A stretch of DNA of 64,000 nucleotides from JAKAXS01 sp965279065. GTDB lineage: Bacteria; Pseudomonadota; Alphaproteobacteria; Rhizobiales; Hyphomicrobiaceae. How positions within the stretch are numbered: the first letter of the stretch is position 1; the number at the start of each line of letters is the position of its first letter. Shown here in pieces: positions 26,437 through 35,040 of this stretch. The DNA is taken from NCBI GenBank assembly GCA_965279065.1, contig OZ257134.1:3534001-3598000 (forward strand), read 5' to 3'. The translations under genes were made by a program, and so were the position numbers. The notes below the pieces were generated by a model, which was given only the letters and a program-made list of their open reading frames with translations, had not been told where the DNA came from and ran no database searches.

Positions 26437-27468
26437 TCACAAGGACCCTGATGCGGCAGTGTCCCACGCCGGAGTGCTTTGCATCAGCCCCGCCTCCATG
26501 AGCGACGCTGGCCCCGTGTATCGCCTGGAGTTCGCATTGGCGAGCGAGAAGCCCCGGTCGCGCTCCAGGTGCTTGGCGTAGCGCACGTATTCCGAAGCGC
26601 CGTTGTAGTGTTGGCCTTGCTGCACCGCCGTGTCGACGCGGGCCGCGAAGTCCTGAAAGTACTTGAAGTGCAATAGCGTCGCCGTCACCGGTGCGATCCG
26701 CAGCGGCGTCGTCCAGTGGCTCGTGATGTATCGGCTGTCGGCGCGGAGCCGCGTCAGCGGCATCTTGAAGTTAAGGGGGGCCCGTTCCAGCAACGCACTC
26801 TTGATTCCGACCTTCTGCGATAGTTTGCTGGCCACGGCGTGCGCCCAGTGAAACGCCGCGGACCTATGCATCAGGTTGGGATAGCAGACGCGAGTGCGCG
26901 GCCCGCCAAGAATTTGATGCGGCGGAAAAGCTGGCCGCAAGCCGGGGATGCCTGGCCGCGACACGCGCTGATAGTCGCCATCGAACCAAGGGGTCGTCTC
27001 AACGAACGGAGCCTTCTGTTCGTACTTGACCTCATGAACCGGCTTGTCGGCATACATATCAAGCATGAGCGCATAGACCGCTTCGAAACCGTTCTCCTCC
27101 AGCCAGCGGCAGAATTCCGGCAGATTGCCCGCAGTTTGGTTGGGATAGGTCAGCAACTCGTCGGCATCGACGTAGAGCGCCCAATGCCCGATCGCATATT
27201 GAGACATGATCTGATTGATCCAGGGCACGCCGCCGTCAGAGTAAGGATCCGCGGTGAAGAAGACGTGGCAGTCCTGAAACTGCGAAAGATACGCCGCAGT
27301 GTCGTCCGAGGAATTGTTGTCGATGATGAAGAACCGGTCGACGCCCAGTCGGCGATGGTAGTCGAGCACATGCGGCAGTCGCAGCATCTCGTTGCGCACC
27401 GGCACGAAAGCGCGAATCTCGCCCGGACTGGCGGGAAGTTCATGTGAATCGGTTCGAACGAGTGACAT
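26437..27468 (-). CDS. glycosyltransferase family 2-type protein (Glyco_tranf_2_4 / DUF23-like)
   Basis: Protein of 343 residues with a GT-A start (IRAFVPVRNEMLRLPHVLDYHRRLG), FFIIDNNSSDDT near residue 47 and the metal-binding DxD-type motif YVDADE near 98. The middle has TRVCYPNLMHRSAAFHWAHA. No membrane helix is seen, so it is cytosolic. The donor and acceptor are unknown. It shares direction with the flippase gene, separated by about 350 bp that hold a broken copy of its own end. The start overlaps no other gene; the ATG at 27468 has a gag-type site upstream. Confidence 0.82.
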   Translation of the reverse strand: MSLVRTDSHELPASPGEIRAFVPVRNEMLRLPHVLDYHRRLGVDRFFIIDNNSSDDTAAYLSQFQDCHVFFTADPYSDGGVPWINQIMSQYAIGHWALYVDADELLTYPNQTAGNLPEFCRWLEENGFEAVYALMLDMYADKPVHEVKYEQKAPFVETTPWFDGDYQRVSRPGIPGLRPAFPPHQILGGPRTRVCYPNLMHRSAAFHWAHAVASKLSQKVGIKSALLERAPLNFKMPLTRLRADSRYITSHWTTPLRIAPVTATLLHFKYFQDFAARVDTAVQQGQHYNGASEYVRYAKHLERDRGFSLANANSRRYTGPASLMEAGLMQSTPAWDTAASGSL

Positions 27469-27760
27469 TCGGCTCCTTTAGTTCAGCAAAAATGGCCTGG
27501 CAACCGCTTGTCATGTGTATGATTTATCAACTTCATGATAATCTGCTAACAGATGAACTCGGCGCGAGGGAACCGCCACCATCTGCGTCAGGCGATTTAT
27601 TAGGGATGCACCGGCCCAAATCGGGCCCAGGCGGAACTGGACCACCCCGAGAAGCGTTTCCCGCCTTGAATTTTTCGCATCCGGATGGAATTTGGCAGTC
27701 AGCGCTATCGCTTCGCACGAGGGATCGCGCTCAGGCACCAACAGCATCGAGGGGTAGACG
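27469..27760. other. divergent intergenic region with a stress promoter
   Basis: This holds the start region of the leftward glycosyltransferase and, at 27633-27658, an EcfG-type promoter facing right. Open frames on both strands here lack family features. The part near 27505-27555 is AT-rich and may hold the leftward promoter. Confidence 0.5.
27633..27658 (+). promoter_or_regulatory. EcfG-type promoter for the acidic protein/mgtC pair
   Basis: GGAAC (27633-27637), a 17-nt spacer, and CGTT (27655-27658) form a perfect match to the alphaproteobacterial EcfG consensus. The next gene begins about 100 nt downstream at 27761. Confidence 0.65.
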
Positions 27761-28042
27761 ATGAGCGACCTGGCTCAATCATTCTTGGAACGCTGGACTG
27801 AAGAGAACGTCACGGCCGTCCCGGCTGCCGATCAGGAGGCCGAGGCGGAACGCCTGGCGACCCTCTGTAAGGAAGAAGCCGCACAGGAGGGTATCACCGA
27901 GGCCGACCTCGACGAGGCTTGCCTTCAGTCCTCTGACGAGGAACACTCCGACCTGATGACTTACATGCAGGCCGCGCTGCAGGCCGCCGCCGCGGCGGAC
28001 GACGAATACGCCGACACGGACGAAGAAGAAGAAGACGCCTGA
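27761..28042 (+). CDS. small acidic protein of unknown function
   Basis: Protein of 93 residues with a strong ribosome site (gaggggtag, 4 nt before the ATG). It is very acidic, is mostly predicted helical, and ends in a run of Glu and Asp (DTDEEEEDA). The start SFLERWTEENV somewhat resembles DUF768-type small proteins of Mesorhizobium, but I am not sure of it. It lies 29 bp before an MgtC gene and downstream of a perfect EcfG promoter, suggesting a stress-induced role. Confidence 0.7.
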   Translation: MSDLAQSFLERWTEENVTAVPAADQEAEAERLATLCKEEAAQEGITEADLDEACLQSSDEEHSDLMTYMQAALQAAAAADDEYADTDEEEEDA

Positions 28043-28071
28043 GCCCGCAGGCACATTCGTTAGGAGCCCCG

Positions 28072-28533
28072 TTGGAACTCGACCTGGCTGACGCTGCAAT
28101 TCGGATGTCGGTCGCAACGGCGTCCGGTGCCGTCATCGGCATCAATCGAGACCTGGAGCGCGCGCCTATCGGTGTACGCACGCTGGCTCTCGTTGCCCTC
28201 GGTTCGGCCACCATCACGGTTGCGGCCATTCAAGTCACCGGCATCTCGGAGAACCCCGACGCCTTGAGCCGCGTCGTCCAGGGTCTCATCCAGGGCATCA
28301 TGGGCGGCATCAGCTTCATCGGCGCCGGCGTCATTCTTCGCGATGTGCGCGCACGCACCGTCGAGGGGCTCACGACGGCCGCCGCGGTATGGGTGACGGC
28401 CGCCCTCGGCATCGCCTGCGGTCTCGGCAGCTGGCACACCGTGCTGATCGGAACGGCCATCGCCATTTTTCTCTTGGCCGGTTTGACCTGGCTCAGAGAC
28501 TGGTTCCGCGGCGGACACGACAAGCGTGACTAG
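28072..28533 (+). CDS. MgtC/SapB family membrane protein
   Basis: Protein of 153 residues starting at a TTG at 28072, supported by taggag 5 nt upstream. It has about four to five membrane helices and the family motifs GAVIGINRDLERAPIGVRTLALVALGSA and GGISFIGAGVILRD, plus GLTTAAAVWVTAALGIACG. MgtC-type proteins affect ATP synthase, phosphate or low-magnesium adaptation. This is the short form without the cytoplasmic C-terminal ACT-like domain. It appears to be in one operon with the acidic protein and so may be under stress-sigma control. Confidence 0.88.
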   Translation: MELDLADAAIRMSVATASGAVIGINRDLERAPIGVRTLALVALGSATITVAAIQVTGISENPDALSRVVQGLIQGIMGGISFIGAGVILRDVRARTVEGLTTAAAVWVTAALGIACGLGSWHTVLIGTAIAIFLLAGLTWLRDWFRGGHDKRD

Positions 28534-28895
28534 CGGGCTAGCTGACAACAACGGCCAGGCAACGAACGCTGCTAAGTTGTGCGGCAGCGGCCGTTCGGTT
28601 GCTGCCAATTTAGGCGTGTGATGCGTAACGTCGCCGACATAGTCGCCGACAAGCGCGCCGCTGTGCCGCCTGGAGTTGCACCGCCGTTGCGTTTCGGGAA
28701 CTGTCTTTCGCGAGAGAATCATGGTTGCCTCTGACATGCGACGGGCGCATCGAAGGGCATTGGCGCACGGCACCCATTCACGCAACAAAACGCCCGACAG
28801 ACGCAACCTTCCGTCGAATTTGACGTTGTCGCTTTTTGCCGGCTGCACCGCGTCTGGGCGCGGAGATGGCATGTGGCCAGGTGGGACGGGATCTG
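28534..28895. other. intergenic region upstream of opgC
   Basis: About 360 bp without a gene I can support; small frames on both strands have no family features. A GGAAC at 28689 has no CGTT at the right spacing. The promoter of the opgC-like gene is probably here but could not be fixed. Confidence 0.4.
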
Positions 28896-30026
28896 ATGAC
28901 CACGGAGCTGAAGCGTGAACGCGACGCGCGGGTCGACTTCTTCCGCGGCCTGGCGCTCCTCTTCATCTTCATCGACCACATTCCCAACAACAGCTGGGCC
29001 CATGCCACGCTGAAGAACTTCGGATTCGCGGACGCCAGCGAGGTGTTCGTACTGCTGGCCGGCTATTCGGCCGCGATCGCCTACGGACTCGACAGCGAGG
29101 CCTTCGAAACATCCGTTCGCCGTGCCATGCGCCGCGCCGGCGAAATCTATATCTGGCACATTGGCATCTTCATCGCCTCGGCCGCCCTGTTGTTCGCGGC
29201 CGCCCACTACTTCGACAAACCCGACTATGTCGACAACATCGCCCTGCGCGACATCGTCACCGATCCCGGCCGTTCACTGCTGAGCGCGCTGGCGCTGGTC
29301 TATCAGCCCAATCAGATGAACATCCTGCCGCTCTACGTCGTGCTGATGTTGTGGTTGCCCGTCGTCCTGCTGCTGCTGCGGCACAGCGTGGCCCTGACCC
29401 TGATCGTGTCGTTCGCGCTGTGGGCGATCGCCAACGCATCCGGCTTCAACCTGCCGGCCAACCGTCCCGGTGAAGGCTGGTACTTCAATCCGCTGGCGTG
29501 GCAATTGCTCTTTACCACCGGCGCAGCGGCAGCTGTCCTATCCCAGCAGCACGCCACTACGGTCCGCCGCGAGCTGCTCGTCCTCGCCGCCGCCTATGTT
29601 GTATTCGCCTTCCTCAACGCGGCACCTTGGGTCGCTATCAGCTGGCTTCCCAACGATACGGTCCTGCCGCCGGATCTCGTCGGTCAGGTGAGCAAGAATT
29701 ACCTGTCGGTGTGGCGCTACCTTCATATTCTTGCGCTGGCCTACCTTGTCGCCTCCCTTGTGCCCGCAAATTCGGCATGGCTCAGGCAACCCTGGGCCGC
29801 ATCGATCGTGACCTGCGGCAAACACTCGCTTGAAATATTCGCCCTTGGCACACTCCTGTCGTTTTTGGGATGGATAGCCTTGGCTGAGCTGGGGCCGGGC
29901 GGCCTCATCGAAGTCGTCGTAAATGGCGTGGGTCTAGGAGCGTTGGGTTGGGCGGCATGGCATCTCTCTCGTCGCAAACTGCAGCAGCGCGGTGCCAGCA
30001 GGTTGGCGTCTCAACCGGTCGAGTGA
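28896..30026 (+). CDS. opgC: OpgC-family membrane acyltransferase
   Basis: Membrane protein of 376 residues with about ten helices. The start RDARVDFFRGLALLFIFIDHIPNN is the OpgC hallmark, with Arg, Asp and His conserved, followed by FGFADASEVFVLLAGYSAA. OpgC-type proteins add succinyl or other acyl groups to periplasmic glucans. The ATG at 28896 was chosen because gggacggga precedes it and it sits right before the conserved start; an upstream frame to 28836 is unlikely coding. The next gene, an SGNH hydrolase, overlaps it, so the pair may act together. No opgG or opgH is in the window. Confidence 0.9.
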   Translation: MTTELKRERDARVDFFRGLALLFIFIDHIPNNSWAHATLKNFGFADASEVFVLLAGYSAAIAYGLDSEAFETSVRRAMRRAGEIYIWHIGIFIASAALLFAAAHYFDKPDYVDNIALRDIVTDPGRSLLSALALVYQPNQMNILPLYVVLMLWLPVVLLLLRHSVALTLIVSFALWAIANASGFNLPANRPGEGWYFNPLAWQLLFTTGAAAAVLSQQHATTVRRELLVLAAAYVVFAFLNAAPWVAISWLPNDTVLPPDLVGQVSKNYLSVWRYLHILALAYLVASLVPANSAWLRQPWAASIVTCGKHSLEIFALGTLLSFLGWIALAELGPGGLIEVVVNGVGLGALGWAAWHLSRRKLQQRGASRLASQPVE

Positions 30027-30787
30027 TCGCCACCGTTATTCTGCTCGCGGCCGCTACTTTTGCCTTCACCTCAGCCTCGGCTCTCGCCTGTTCCGTTCCC
30101 AAGGACATGACCCGCCTCTCCGTGCCGCTGGTGAAGTTTGCTGCCGCCGTGCACGACAAGGCGCCGCTCAAGATCGTCGCTCTCGGCTCTTCCAGCACGG
30201 CCGGTGCCGGCGCCAGCAATCCCGCCAAGAGCTACCCCGCCCGTCTCCAGATCGAGCTGAATCGCATCTGGCCGAACGAGCACGTTCAGGTGATCAACGC
30301 CGGAATCGGCGGCCAGTTGGCGGTCGACATGGTGGCGCGCCTCGACAAGGACGTCATCGCGAAGAAGCCGCAACTCGTCATTTGGCAGACCGGTGTCAAC
30401 GACGCGATCCGCGGCGTGCCAATCGACACGTTCAAGAAGACGCTCGCCAGCGGCATAGATCGCGTGCAGCGCGCCGGCACGGATCTTCTGCTGATCGACC
30501 AGCAGTACTACCCCAAATACGAAAAGCTGAAGAACGGCTCGCTCTATCTCGCGGCCATCCGCGAAGTGGCGCAGCAGTATCGCGTTCCAGTCGTCCAGCG
30601 CTACCGCATCATGAAGCATCTGCTCGACTCACGTCAGTTCACCACGCTGACGATGCTCTCCCCCGACCAGTTTCATTTGAACGACACGTCATATGATTGC
30701 CTGGGCAAGTTGCTTGCCGAGTCGCTGCGCGGCGCGGCCATCACCACGACGACGGTCGAACCCGCGCTCGAAGGCAAGCGTCTCTAG
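29957..30787 (+). CDS. exported SGNH/GDSL-family hydrolase
   Basis: Up to 276 residues. A signal-peptide-like segment (VIATVILLAAATFAFTSASALA) precedes the hydrolase fold. Block I reads VALGSSSTAGAG with the nucleophile Ser near residue 79, block II has NAGIGGQ, block III GVND, and block V DQFHLND with the catalytic Asp-His. It could be a periplasmic esterase or an acyl transfer partner. The true start is unsure: ATG 29957 lies within opgC, whereas a GTG at 30023 overlaps the opgC stop by 4 bp and starts right at the signal peptide, which I think is equally likely. Confidence 0.83.
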   Translation: MASLSSQTAAARCQQVGVSTGRVIATVILLAAATFAFTSASALACSVPKDMTRLSVPLVKFAAAVHDKAPLKIVALGSSSTAGAGASNPAKSYPARLQIELNRIWPNEHVQVINAGIGGQLAVDMVARLDKDVIAKKPQLVIWQTGVNDAIRGVPIDTFKKTLASGIDRVQRAGTDLLLIDQQYYPKYEKLKNGSLYLAAIREVAQQYRVPVVQRYRIMKHLLDSRQFTTLTMLSPDQFHLNDTSYDCLGKLLAESLRGAAITTTTVEPALEGKRL

Positions 30788-30802
30788 AGAACGCCCACTC
30801 AT

Positions 30803-30830
30803 AAAAAAGGAGAGGCTCGAAAGCCTCTCC
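30803..30830 (-). terminator. rho-independent terminator for the leftward exported-protein gene
   Basis: On the minus strand a 9-bp perfect stem (arms 30809-30817 and 30822-30830, loop of four) is followed by six T residues. It lies about 75 bp after the stop at 30904 and so ends that leftward transcript; it may also act from the other side. Confidence 0.85.
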
Positions 30831-30903
30831 CTGTCTCTGCAAGCTTTAGAAAGCGTAATGCGGCGCTTCCAATTGGAAGCACGGCCGACGCGAAGTCGCG
30901 GGC

Positions 30904-31305
30904 TTACTTCGCCGGCTTGAAGGTCGCCACCTGCGTCAGCAGGCGCACCGTCATGGCCGACGCGGCCGGCTGGCAGGCAAGTTCCAGCGACTCGCCCTCC
31001 GCCGTATCGATGCGCGCCGTCCCGTTGGCAGCGATCACCTGCTGCATGCGCGCGGCCGACGTCGGCACCACGTCGTCGACCGGCTTGTCACTCATCAGGA
31101 AGGTCAGATTGCAGGCGTTGTCCTTTGCAACGAAGTAGCCGATGACGCGCTTGGACCCGACATCGATGCTGACGCCGTGCATCGGAAACACGGTCTTGGC
31201 GCCGGCAGCGTCTGCCGCGTTTGCGCCGGCGGCTCCGGCCAGGATGGCAAGCACGCCAGCAAAGCCGGCGGCGACGCGTACTGAAACCCGCTTGGAACGG
31301 TTCAT
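30904..31305 (-). CDS. exported protein of unknown function
   Basis: Protein of 133 residues from ATG 31305 with AGGAG 6 nt upstream. A signal peptide (SVRVAAGFAGVLAILAGAAGANA) is cut before ADAAG. The mature domain has strands such as SKRVIGYFVAKDNACNLTFLM and two Cys (NACN and LACQ), possibly a disulfide. I do not recognise the family. It faces the SGNH hydrolase gene and has its own terminator. Confidence 0.75.
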   Translation of the reverse strand: MNRSKRVSVRVAAGFAGVLAILAGAAGANAADAAGAKTVFPMHGVSIDVGSKRVIGYFVAKDNACNLTFLMSDKPVDDVVPTSAARMQQVIAANGTARIDTAEGESLELACQPAASAMTVRLLTQVATFKPAK

Positions 31306-31688
31306 GGTCAACTCCTAGAGTTTGGGGTGTCCGACACAAACCACCGCCCGCTTCGATCGCTGGGATCGGGTGTCGTTCATGGCCGCCATAATGCATTGAA
31401 TCGGCAGGATGAAATCCAGGTTTTTGTGCAACGCAGCAATGCGGCTTAAGCAGCGCGTTCCTGCCGCAGCTGGGTAGGCAGCGGGTGGTCCGCACGAGCG
31501 ATGCCCGCGCTACCCGGTGTTTCCATGGCGCCTGCATTCACGGCCGTTTTGCGCGCTAAGCGCAATTGCATGAAATCCTTCCGGGTGGAGGTCGCGTGTG
31601 TCAATGTGTCCGACAACACATCAAAAAAGCGTCGCGCGCGAATCTATCGGATTGGTGACGTCGACGGCCACAAGGGAGAGACCGCGAC
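31306..31688. other. divergent region between exported protein and FIST gene
   Basis: About 380 bp with no supported gene. A perfect 6-bp inverted repeat sits at 31549-31565. An open frame at 31501-31758 overlaps the FIST start and has no family features. Confidence 0.4.
31549..31565. promoter_or_regulatory. palindrome upstream of the FIST gene, possible operator
   Basis: TTGCGC (31549-31554) and GCGCAA (31560-31565) are separated by 5 nt. The symmetry and the place about 125 bp before the FIST start suggest a regulator site; the facing LuxR-type regulator is one possible binder. Confidence 0.3.
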
Positions 31689-32864
31689 TTGGGAAGGGTA
31701 TCCTCCTCGGTCAGCACGTCCGGCATTTGCTGGGCGTCGAGCGATAATCCGGTTGTAGATGACGCAGTGGCGGAGTTGCAAAAGGCGTTCGCCGGCCGCA
31801 GCCTGCAGCACATCGTCACTTTCTTTTCGCTCGACCACGACGCGCGCGCCTTGTCCGCCGCGTTAATGGCTGCATTTCCTGACGTCCGCATCACCGGCTG
31901 CTCGACCGCAGGCGAAATCACCCCCAGCGGCATGATCGAGGGTGGCATCGTCCTCATCGGCTTCCCTCACGACGGCTTCCGCATTCACACCGGTCTCATC
32001 GAGAACATCGACGAGTTCGGTGTCGAACGCGCCACGCAGATCGTACGCAAGCTCAAAGAGCAAAGCGCACAGAACCGTGGCCCGGACCAACGGCGCGACC
32101 GGACATTCGCTCTGTTGATGATCGACGGCATGTCGAATGCCGAAGAAACCCTCGTCGCCGCCATCCACTGGGCGATGGATGACGTGCAGCTCGTCGGTGG
32201 TTCGGCCGGCGACGGCCTTGCCTTTCGCCGGACCGCCTTGATCTACGACGGCCGGCCCGTCGAGCAGGCCGCAATCCTGATGATGATCGAGTGCGACTTC
32301 GACTTCCGCGTCTTCAAGACCCAGAACTTCGACCCGACGACGGTCAAGCTCGTCGTTACTGCAGCCGACACCGAAAACCGCATCGTCTACGAGCTGAACG
32401 CCGAACCCGCGGCCATCGAATACGCCTCCGCAATCGGCCTCATGCCGAACGACCTCGGCCCCTTCAGCTTCGCCTCCTATCCCCTCGTCGTCAAAGTCGG
32501 CGGCGACTACTTCTGCCGCTCCATCCGCAACATGAATCCAGACGGCAGTCTGTCGTTCTTCTGCGCCATCGACGAGGGCCTCGTCTTCACCGTGGCGCGG
32601 CCGCAGGATATGATCCGCTCCACCACCGAAACACTGGATGAGATCGAAGAATCGCTCGGCGGCATCGACTTCGTCATAGGTTTCGACTGTATCCTGCGCC
32701 GGCTCGACGCCGAGAACCGGCAGATCCGCCGCGAACTGAACGAGCTCTATCACCGCTATCGTATTGTCGGCTTCCACACCTATGGCGAGCAGTACAATGC
32801 CATGCACCTGAACCAGACGCTGACAGGCATTGCCTTCGGCACCCGCGCCGGGGCCCGCCCATGA
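31689..32864 (+). CDS. NosP-like FIST-domain sensor protein
   Basis: Protein of 391 residues with FIST_N (about 25-230; GCSTAGEITPSG near 74, LMIDGMSNAEE) and FIST_C (about 230-370; AIGLMPNDLGPFSFASYPLVV). The start is a TTG with aagggag upstream. FIST proteins bind small ligands. The Pseudomonas and Legionella member NosP binds haem and senses nitric oxide, and it is encoded beside the hybrid kinase NahK. Here the next gene, overlapping by 4 bp (ATGA), encodes a NahK-like kinase, so I infer a NosP-like role. Haem binding is not shown by sequence. Confidence 0.85.
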   Translation: MGRVSSSVSTSGICWASSDNPVVDDAVAELQKAFAGRSLQHIVTFFSLDHDARALSAALMAAFPDVRITGCSTAGEITPSGMIEGGIVLIGFPHDGFRIHTGLIENIDEFGVERATQIVRKLKEQSAQNRGPDQRRDRTFALLMIDGMSNAEETLVAAIHWAMDDVQLVGGSAGDGLAFRRTALIYDGRPVEQAAILMMIECDFDFRVFKTQNFDPTTVKLVVTAADTENRIVYELNAEPAAIEYASAIGLMPNDLGPFSFASYPLVVKVGGDYFCRSIRNMNPDGSLSFFCAIDEGLVFTVARPQDMIRSTTETLDEIEESLGGIDFVIGFDCILRRLDAENRQIRRELNELYHRYRIVGFHTYGEQYNAMHLNQTLTGIAFGTRAGARP

Positions 32865-34234
32865 GCGACCGCTGGCAACCGATGCTCCCGGCCCGCGATG
32901 ACGACCCAGAACGTCGCATTGCCAAGCTCGCCCGCATCAATGCCGCTCTGATGCAGCGGGTCGAGCGGTCGATGGACCAGCAGGCCAACGCCTATTCCCT
33001 GTTCCAGACCGCGATCAGCCTGGAGAGCCAGGTGCGTGTGCGAACAGAAGAACTGAAGAACACACTATTCCGCCTCGAGCAGGCCAACAGCGAACTGCGC
33101 GCCGCGCGCGACGCCGCCGAACAGGCAAATCGCGTCAAGACGCGGTTCTTCACCTCGGTCGGCCATGATCTGCTGCAACCGTTGCACGCTGCCCGCCTGT
33201 CGTTGTCGGCAATGGCCGAGTATCAGTCCGAATCGCACGGCCGCCGCCTGACTGAGCAGGTCGACCACGCGCTGTCGACGATCGAAGACCTCCTGCGCAC
33301 CATCCTCGATCTGTCGAAGCTGGAAGCCGGAGTCATCAAGCCGGCAATCCAGGAGGTTCCTCTCAACCAGCTGTTTGCCTCCCTCAGCCTCGACCTTGAG
33401 CCGTTGGCACGCCAGAAGGGACTGAAGTTCTCCAGCCGTCCCACCGAGGCCATGGTGCTGACGGATCCCTTGATGCTTCGTCGCATCCTGCAGAACCTGA
33501 CGGCCAACGCCGTCCACTACACCGAGGCGGGCGAGATCCTGCTCGCCGCCCGCCGCCGCGGTACTATGATGCGCATCGAGGTGTGGGACACCGGCCCCGG
33601 CATCCCCAGCCACGACTGCCAGCGCATCTTCGAGGAGTTCCAGCGCGGCGCCAGCACCGCCGGCCGCAACGGCAACGGCTTCGGTCTGGGCCTCTCCATC
33701 ATGCGTCGCATGGCCGAGACCCTGAACCACCCTGTGGGCCTGTGCTCGAAGCTCGATCGCGGCACCTGCTTCTCCGTCAGCGCACCCTACGCCGGTATCT
33801 CTAAAAGCGTGCCCACCGTCACGGCCCAAGTCCAGCTTCCCTCCCGCGCTTACGGCTTCAACGGCGCCAAAATCATGGTGATCGACAACGAGCCCGCGGT
33901 GCTCGACGCCATGCACGCCCTGCTGGAACGCTGGTCGTGCGAGGTGCGCGTGGCCCTGCGCCTCGATCGCATGCAGAACCTGGCGATCACGCCGGTCGAG
34001 GCCTTCCGCCCCGATCTCGTCGTCGCCGACTATCACCTCGACAACGGCGACTGCGGTCTCGATGCCGTGCACCAGCTGCGCAAGCGGTGGGGCGAGAGCC
34101 TGCCCGCCATCATCGTCACGGCCGATCACTCCGCCGACATCGCCGATGCCGTCCACAATGCCGGCTGCGAGCTCTTGTGCAAGCCGCTCAGGCCCGCCGA
34201 ACTGCGCGTGCTGATGTTGCACCTGCTGGGCTGA
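32861..34234 (+). CDS. NahK-like hybrid sensor histidine kinase
   Basis: Cytosolic protein of 457 residues: an N-terminal coiled coil (about 20-90), a HisKA domain with H box VGHDLLQPLHAARL (His102), an HATPase with N box NLTANAVHYT, DTGPGI and GFGLGLSIMRR, and a C-terminal receiver domain with phospho-Asp near 390 (VVADYHLDNG) and Lys in CKPLRP. The DLLQPL form of the H box is typical of NahK-type kinases. There is no sensor domain of its own, so the FIST protein encoded in the overlapping upstream gene is the likely input. The LuxR-type regulator gene faces it 17 bp away. Confidence 0.9.
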   Translation: MSDRWQPMLPARDDDPERRIAKLARINAALMQRVERSMDQQANAYSLFQTAISLESQVRVRTEELKNTLFRLEQANSELRAARDAAEQANRVKTRFFTSVGHDLLQPLHAARLSLSAMAEYQSESHGRRLTEQVDHALSTIEDLLRTILDLSKLEAGVIKPAIQEVPLNQLFASLSLDLEPLARQKGLKFSSRPTEAMVLTDPLMLRRILQNLTANAVHYTEAGEILLAARRRGTMMRIEVWDTGPGIPSHDCQRIFEEFQRGASTAGRNGNGFGLGLSIMRRMAETLNHPVGLCSKLDRGTCFSVSAPYAGISKSVPTVTAQVQLPSRAYGFNGAKIMVIDNEPAVLDAMHALLERWSCEVRVALRLDRMQNLAITPVEAFRPDLVVADYHLDNGDCGLDAVHQLRKRWGESLPAIIVTADHSADIADAVHNAGCELLCKPLRPAELRVLMLHLLG

Positions 34235-34251
34235 CCGCCCGATCATCCGAT

Positions 34252-34935
34252 CTAGCGCGACTTGACCTCGTCCCGCACCTGACTGCTTGCAATCTGATCG
34301 AAATCGATACGTGACACCTCGATCACCGCTTGCGTCCGCGACGCCACGTTGAGCTTGCGCAGGATCTCCGACACGTGCGCCTTCACCGTCGTCTCGCCGA
34401 CGTCGAGTTCGAAGGCGATCTGCTTGTTCAGCATGCCCTGCCGCAGCATCTGCAGAACCCGCAACTGCTGCGGCGTCAGCGTCCCCAGCCGCGTAGCCAG
34501 ATCCGTAGCCTTCTTTTCCCCGACGGATTCCGCACGCGGCGGCTCGTAGCCCCGTGGCAGATAGACCAAACCATTCATGACGTCGCGAATCGCTTCCGCC
34601 AGTTCCGGCTTGCGCACCGACTTGGAAATGAACCCGGCCGCACCGTACGTCATGGCCTCGTGGATGATGCGCGGATCTTCCAGACCCGACACGATGACGA
34701 TCGGCTGTTTCGGGCTCTGGGTGCGGATCTCCAGAAGGCCGTCGAACCCCCGTGTCCCGGGCATGGAAAGATCGAGCAGCACGAGATCGAACGACTGTCC
34801 CGTCATCGCATCCTTCGCGGCCCGTATCGACGACGCCTCGTGGATTTGTGCATTGGGGTAGGCACTTTCGATCGCCAGGCGCAAAGCCTCACGAAATAGC
34901 GGATGATCGTCGACAATCAAAAACGTGGCAGCCAC
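34252..34935 (-). CDS. NarL/FixJ-type (LuxR family) response regulator
   Basis: Response regulator of 227 residues. The receiver has Asp9, Asp10 and phospho-Asp55 (LLDLSMPG) and a conserved Lys in FISKS. The C-terminal LuxR-type helix-turn-helix (about 150-205) reads LTPQQLRVLQML and KQIAFELDVGETTVKAHVSEILRKL. It converges on the hybrid kinase gene. NosP-NahK systems often use a LuxR-type regulator, so it is the likely output of that kinase; direct evidence is lacking. Confidence 0.9.
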   Translation of the reverse strand: MAATFLIVDDHPLFREALRLAIESAYPNAQIHEASSIRAAKDAMTGQSFDLVLLDLSMPGTRGFDGLLEIRTQSPKQPIVIVSGLEDPRIIHEAMTYGAAGFISKSVRKPELAEAIRDVMNGLVYLPRGYEPPRAESVGEKKATDLATRLGTLTPQQLRVLQMLRQGMLNKQIAFELDVGETTVKAHVSEILRKLNVASRTQAVIEVSRIDFDQIASSQVRDEVKSR

Positions 34936-35040
34936 CGGCGCCTCTTCCGCGGAGAATCCGCATTTAGTTGAATGAGTAGCTATAGCCCAACTGCAGGCCT
35001 CAGACGGTCGGTTTGCCGACGCTAGTACTAAAGTCTAATC

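Noticed and set aside
27444..27764. small open frames on both strands before the acidic protein
   Set aside because: They overlap the EcfG promoter and have no family features or good starts.
28689..28715. GGAAC upstream of opgC
   Set aside because: No CGTT or GTT at the required spacing.
31501..31758. 85-residue plus-strand frame before the FIST gene
   Set aside because: Overlaps the FIST start in another frame and has no signal peptide, domain or ribosome site.
33065..34246. 393-residue minus-strand frame opposite the hybrid kinase
   Set aside because: Shadow frame; the kinase on the plus strand has H, N and G boxes and a receiver domain.
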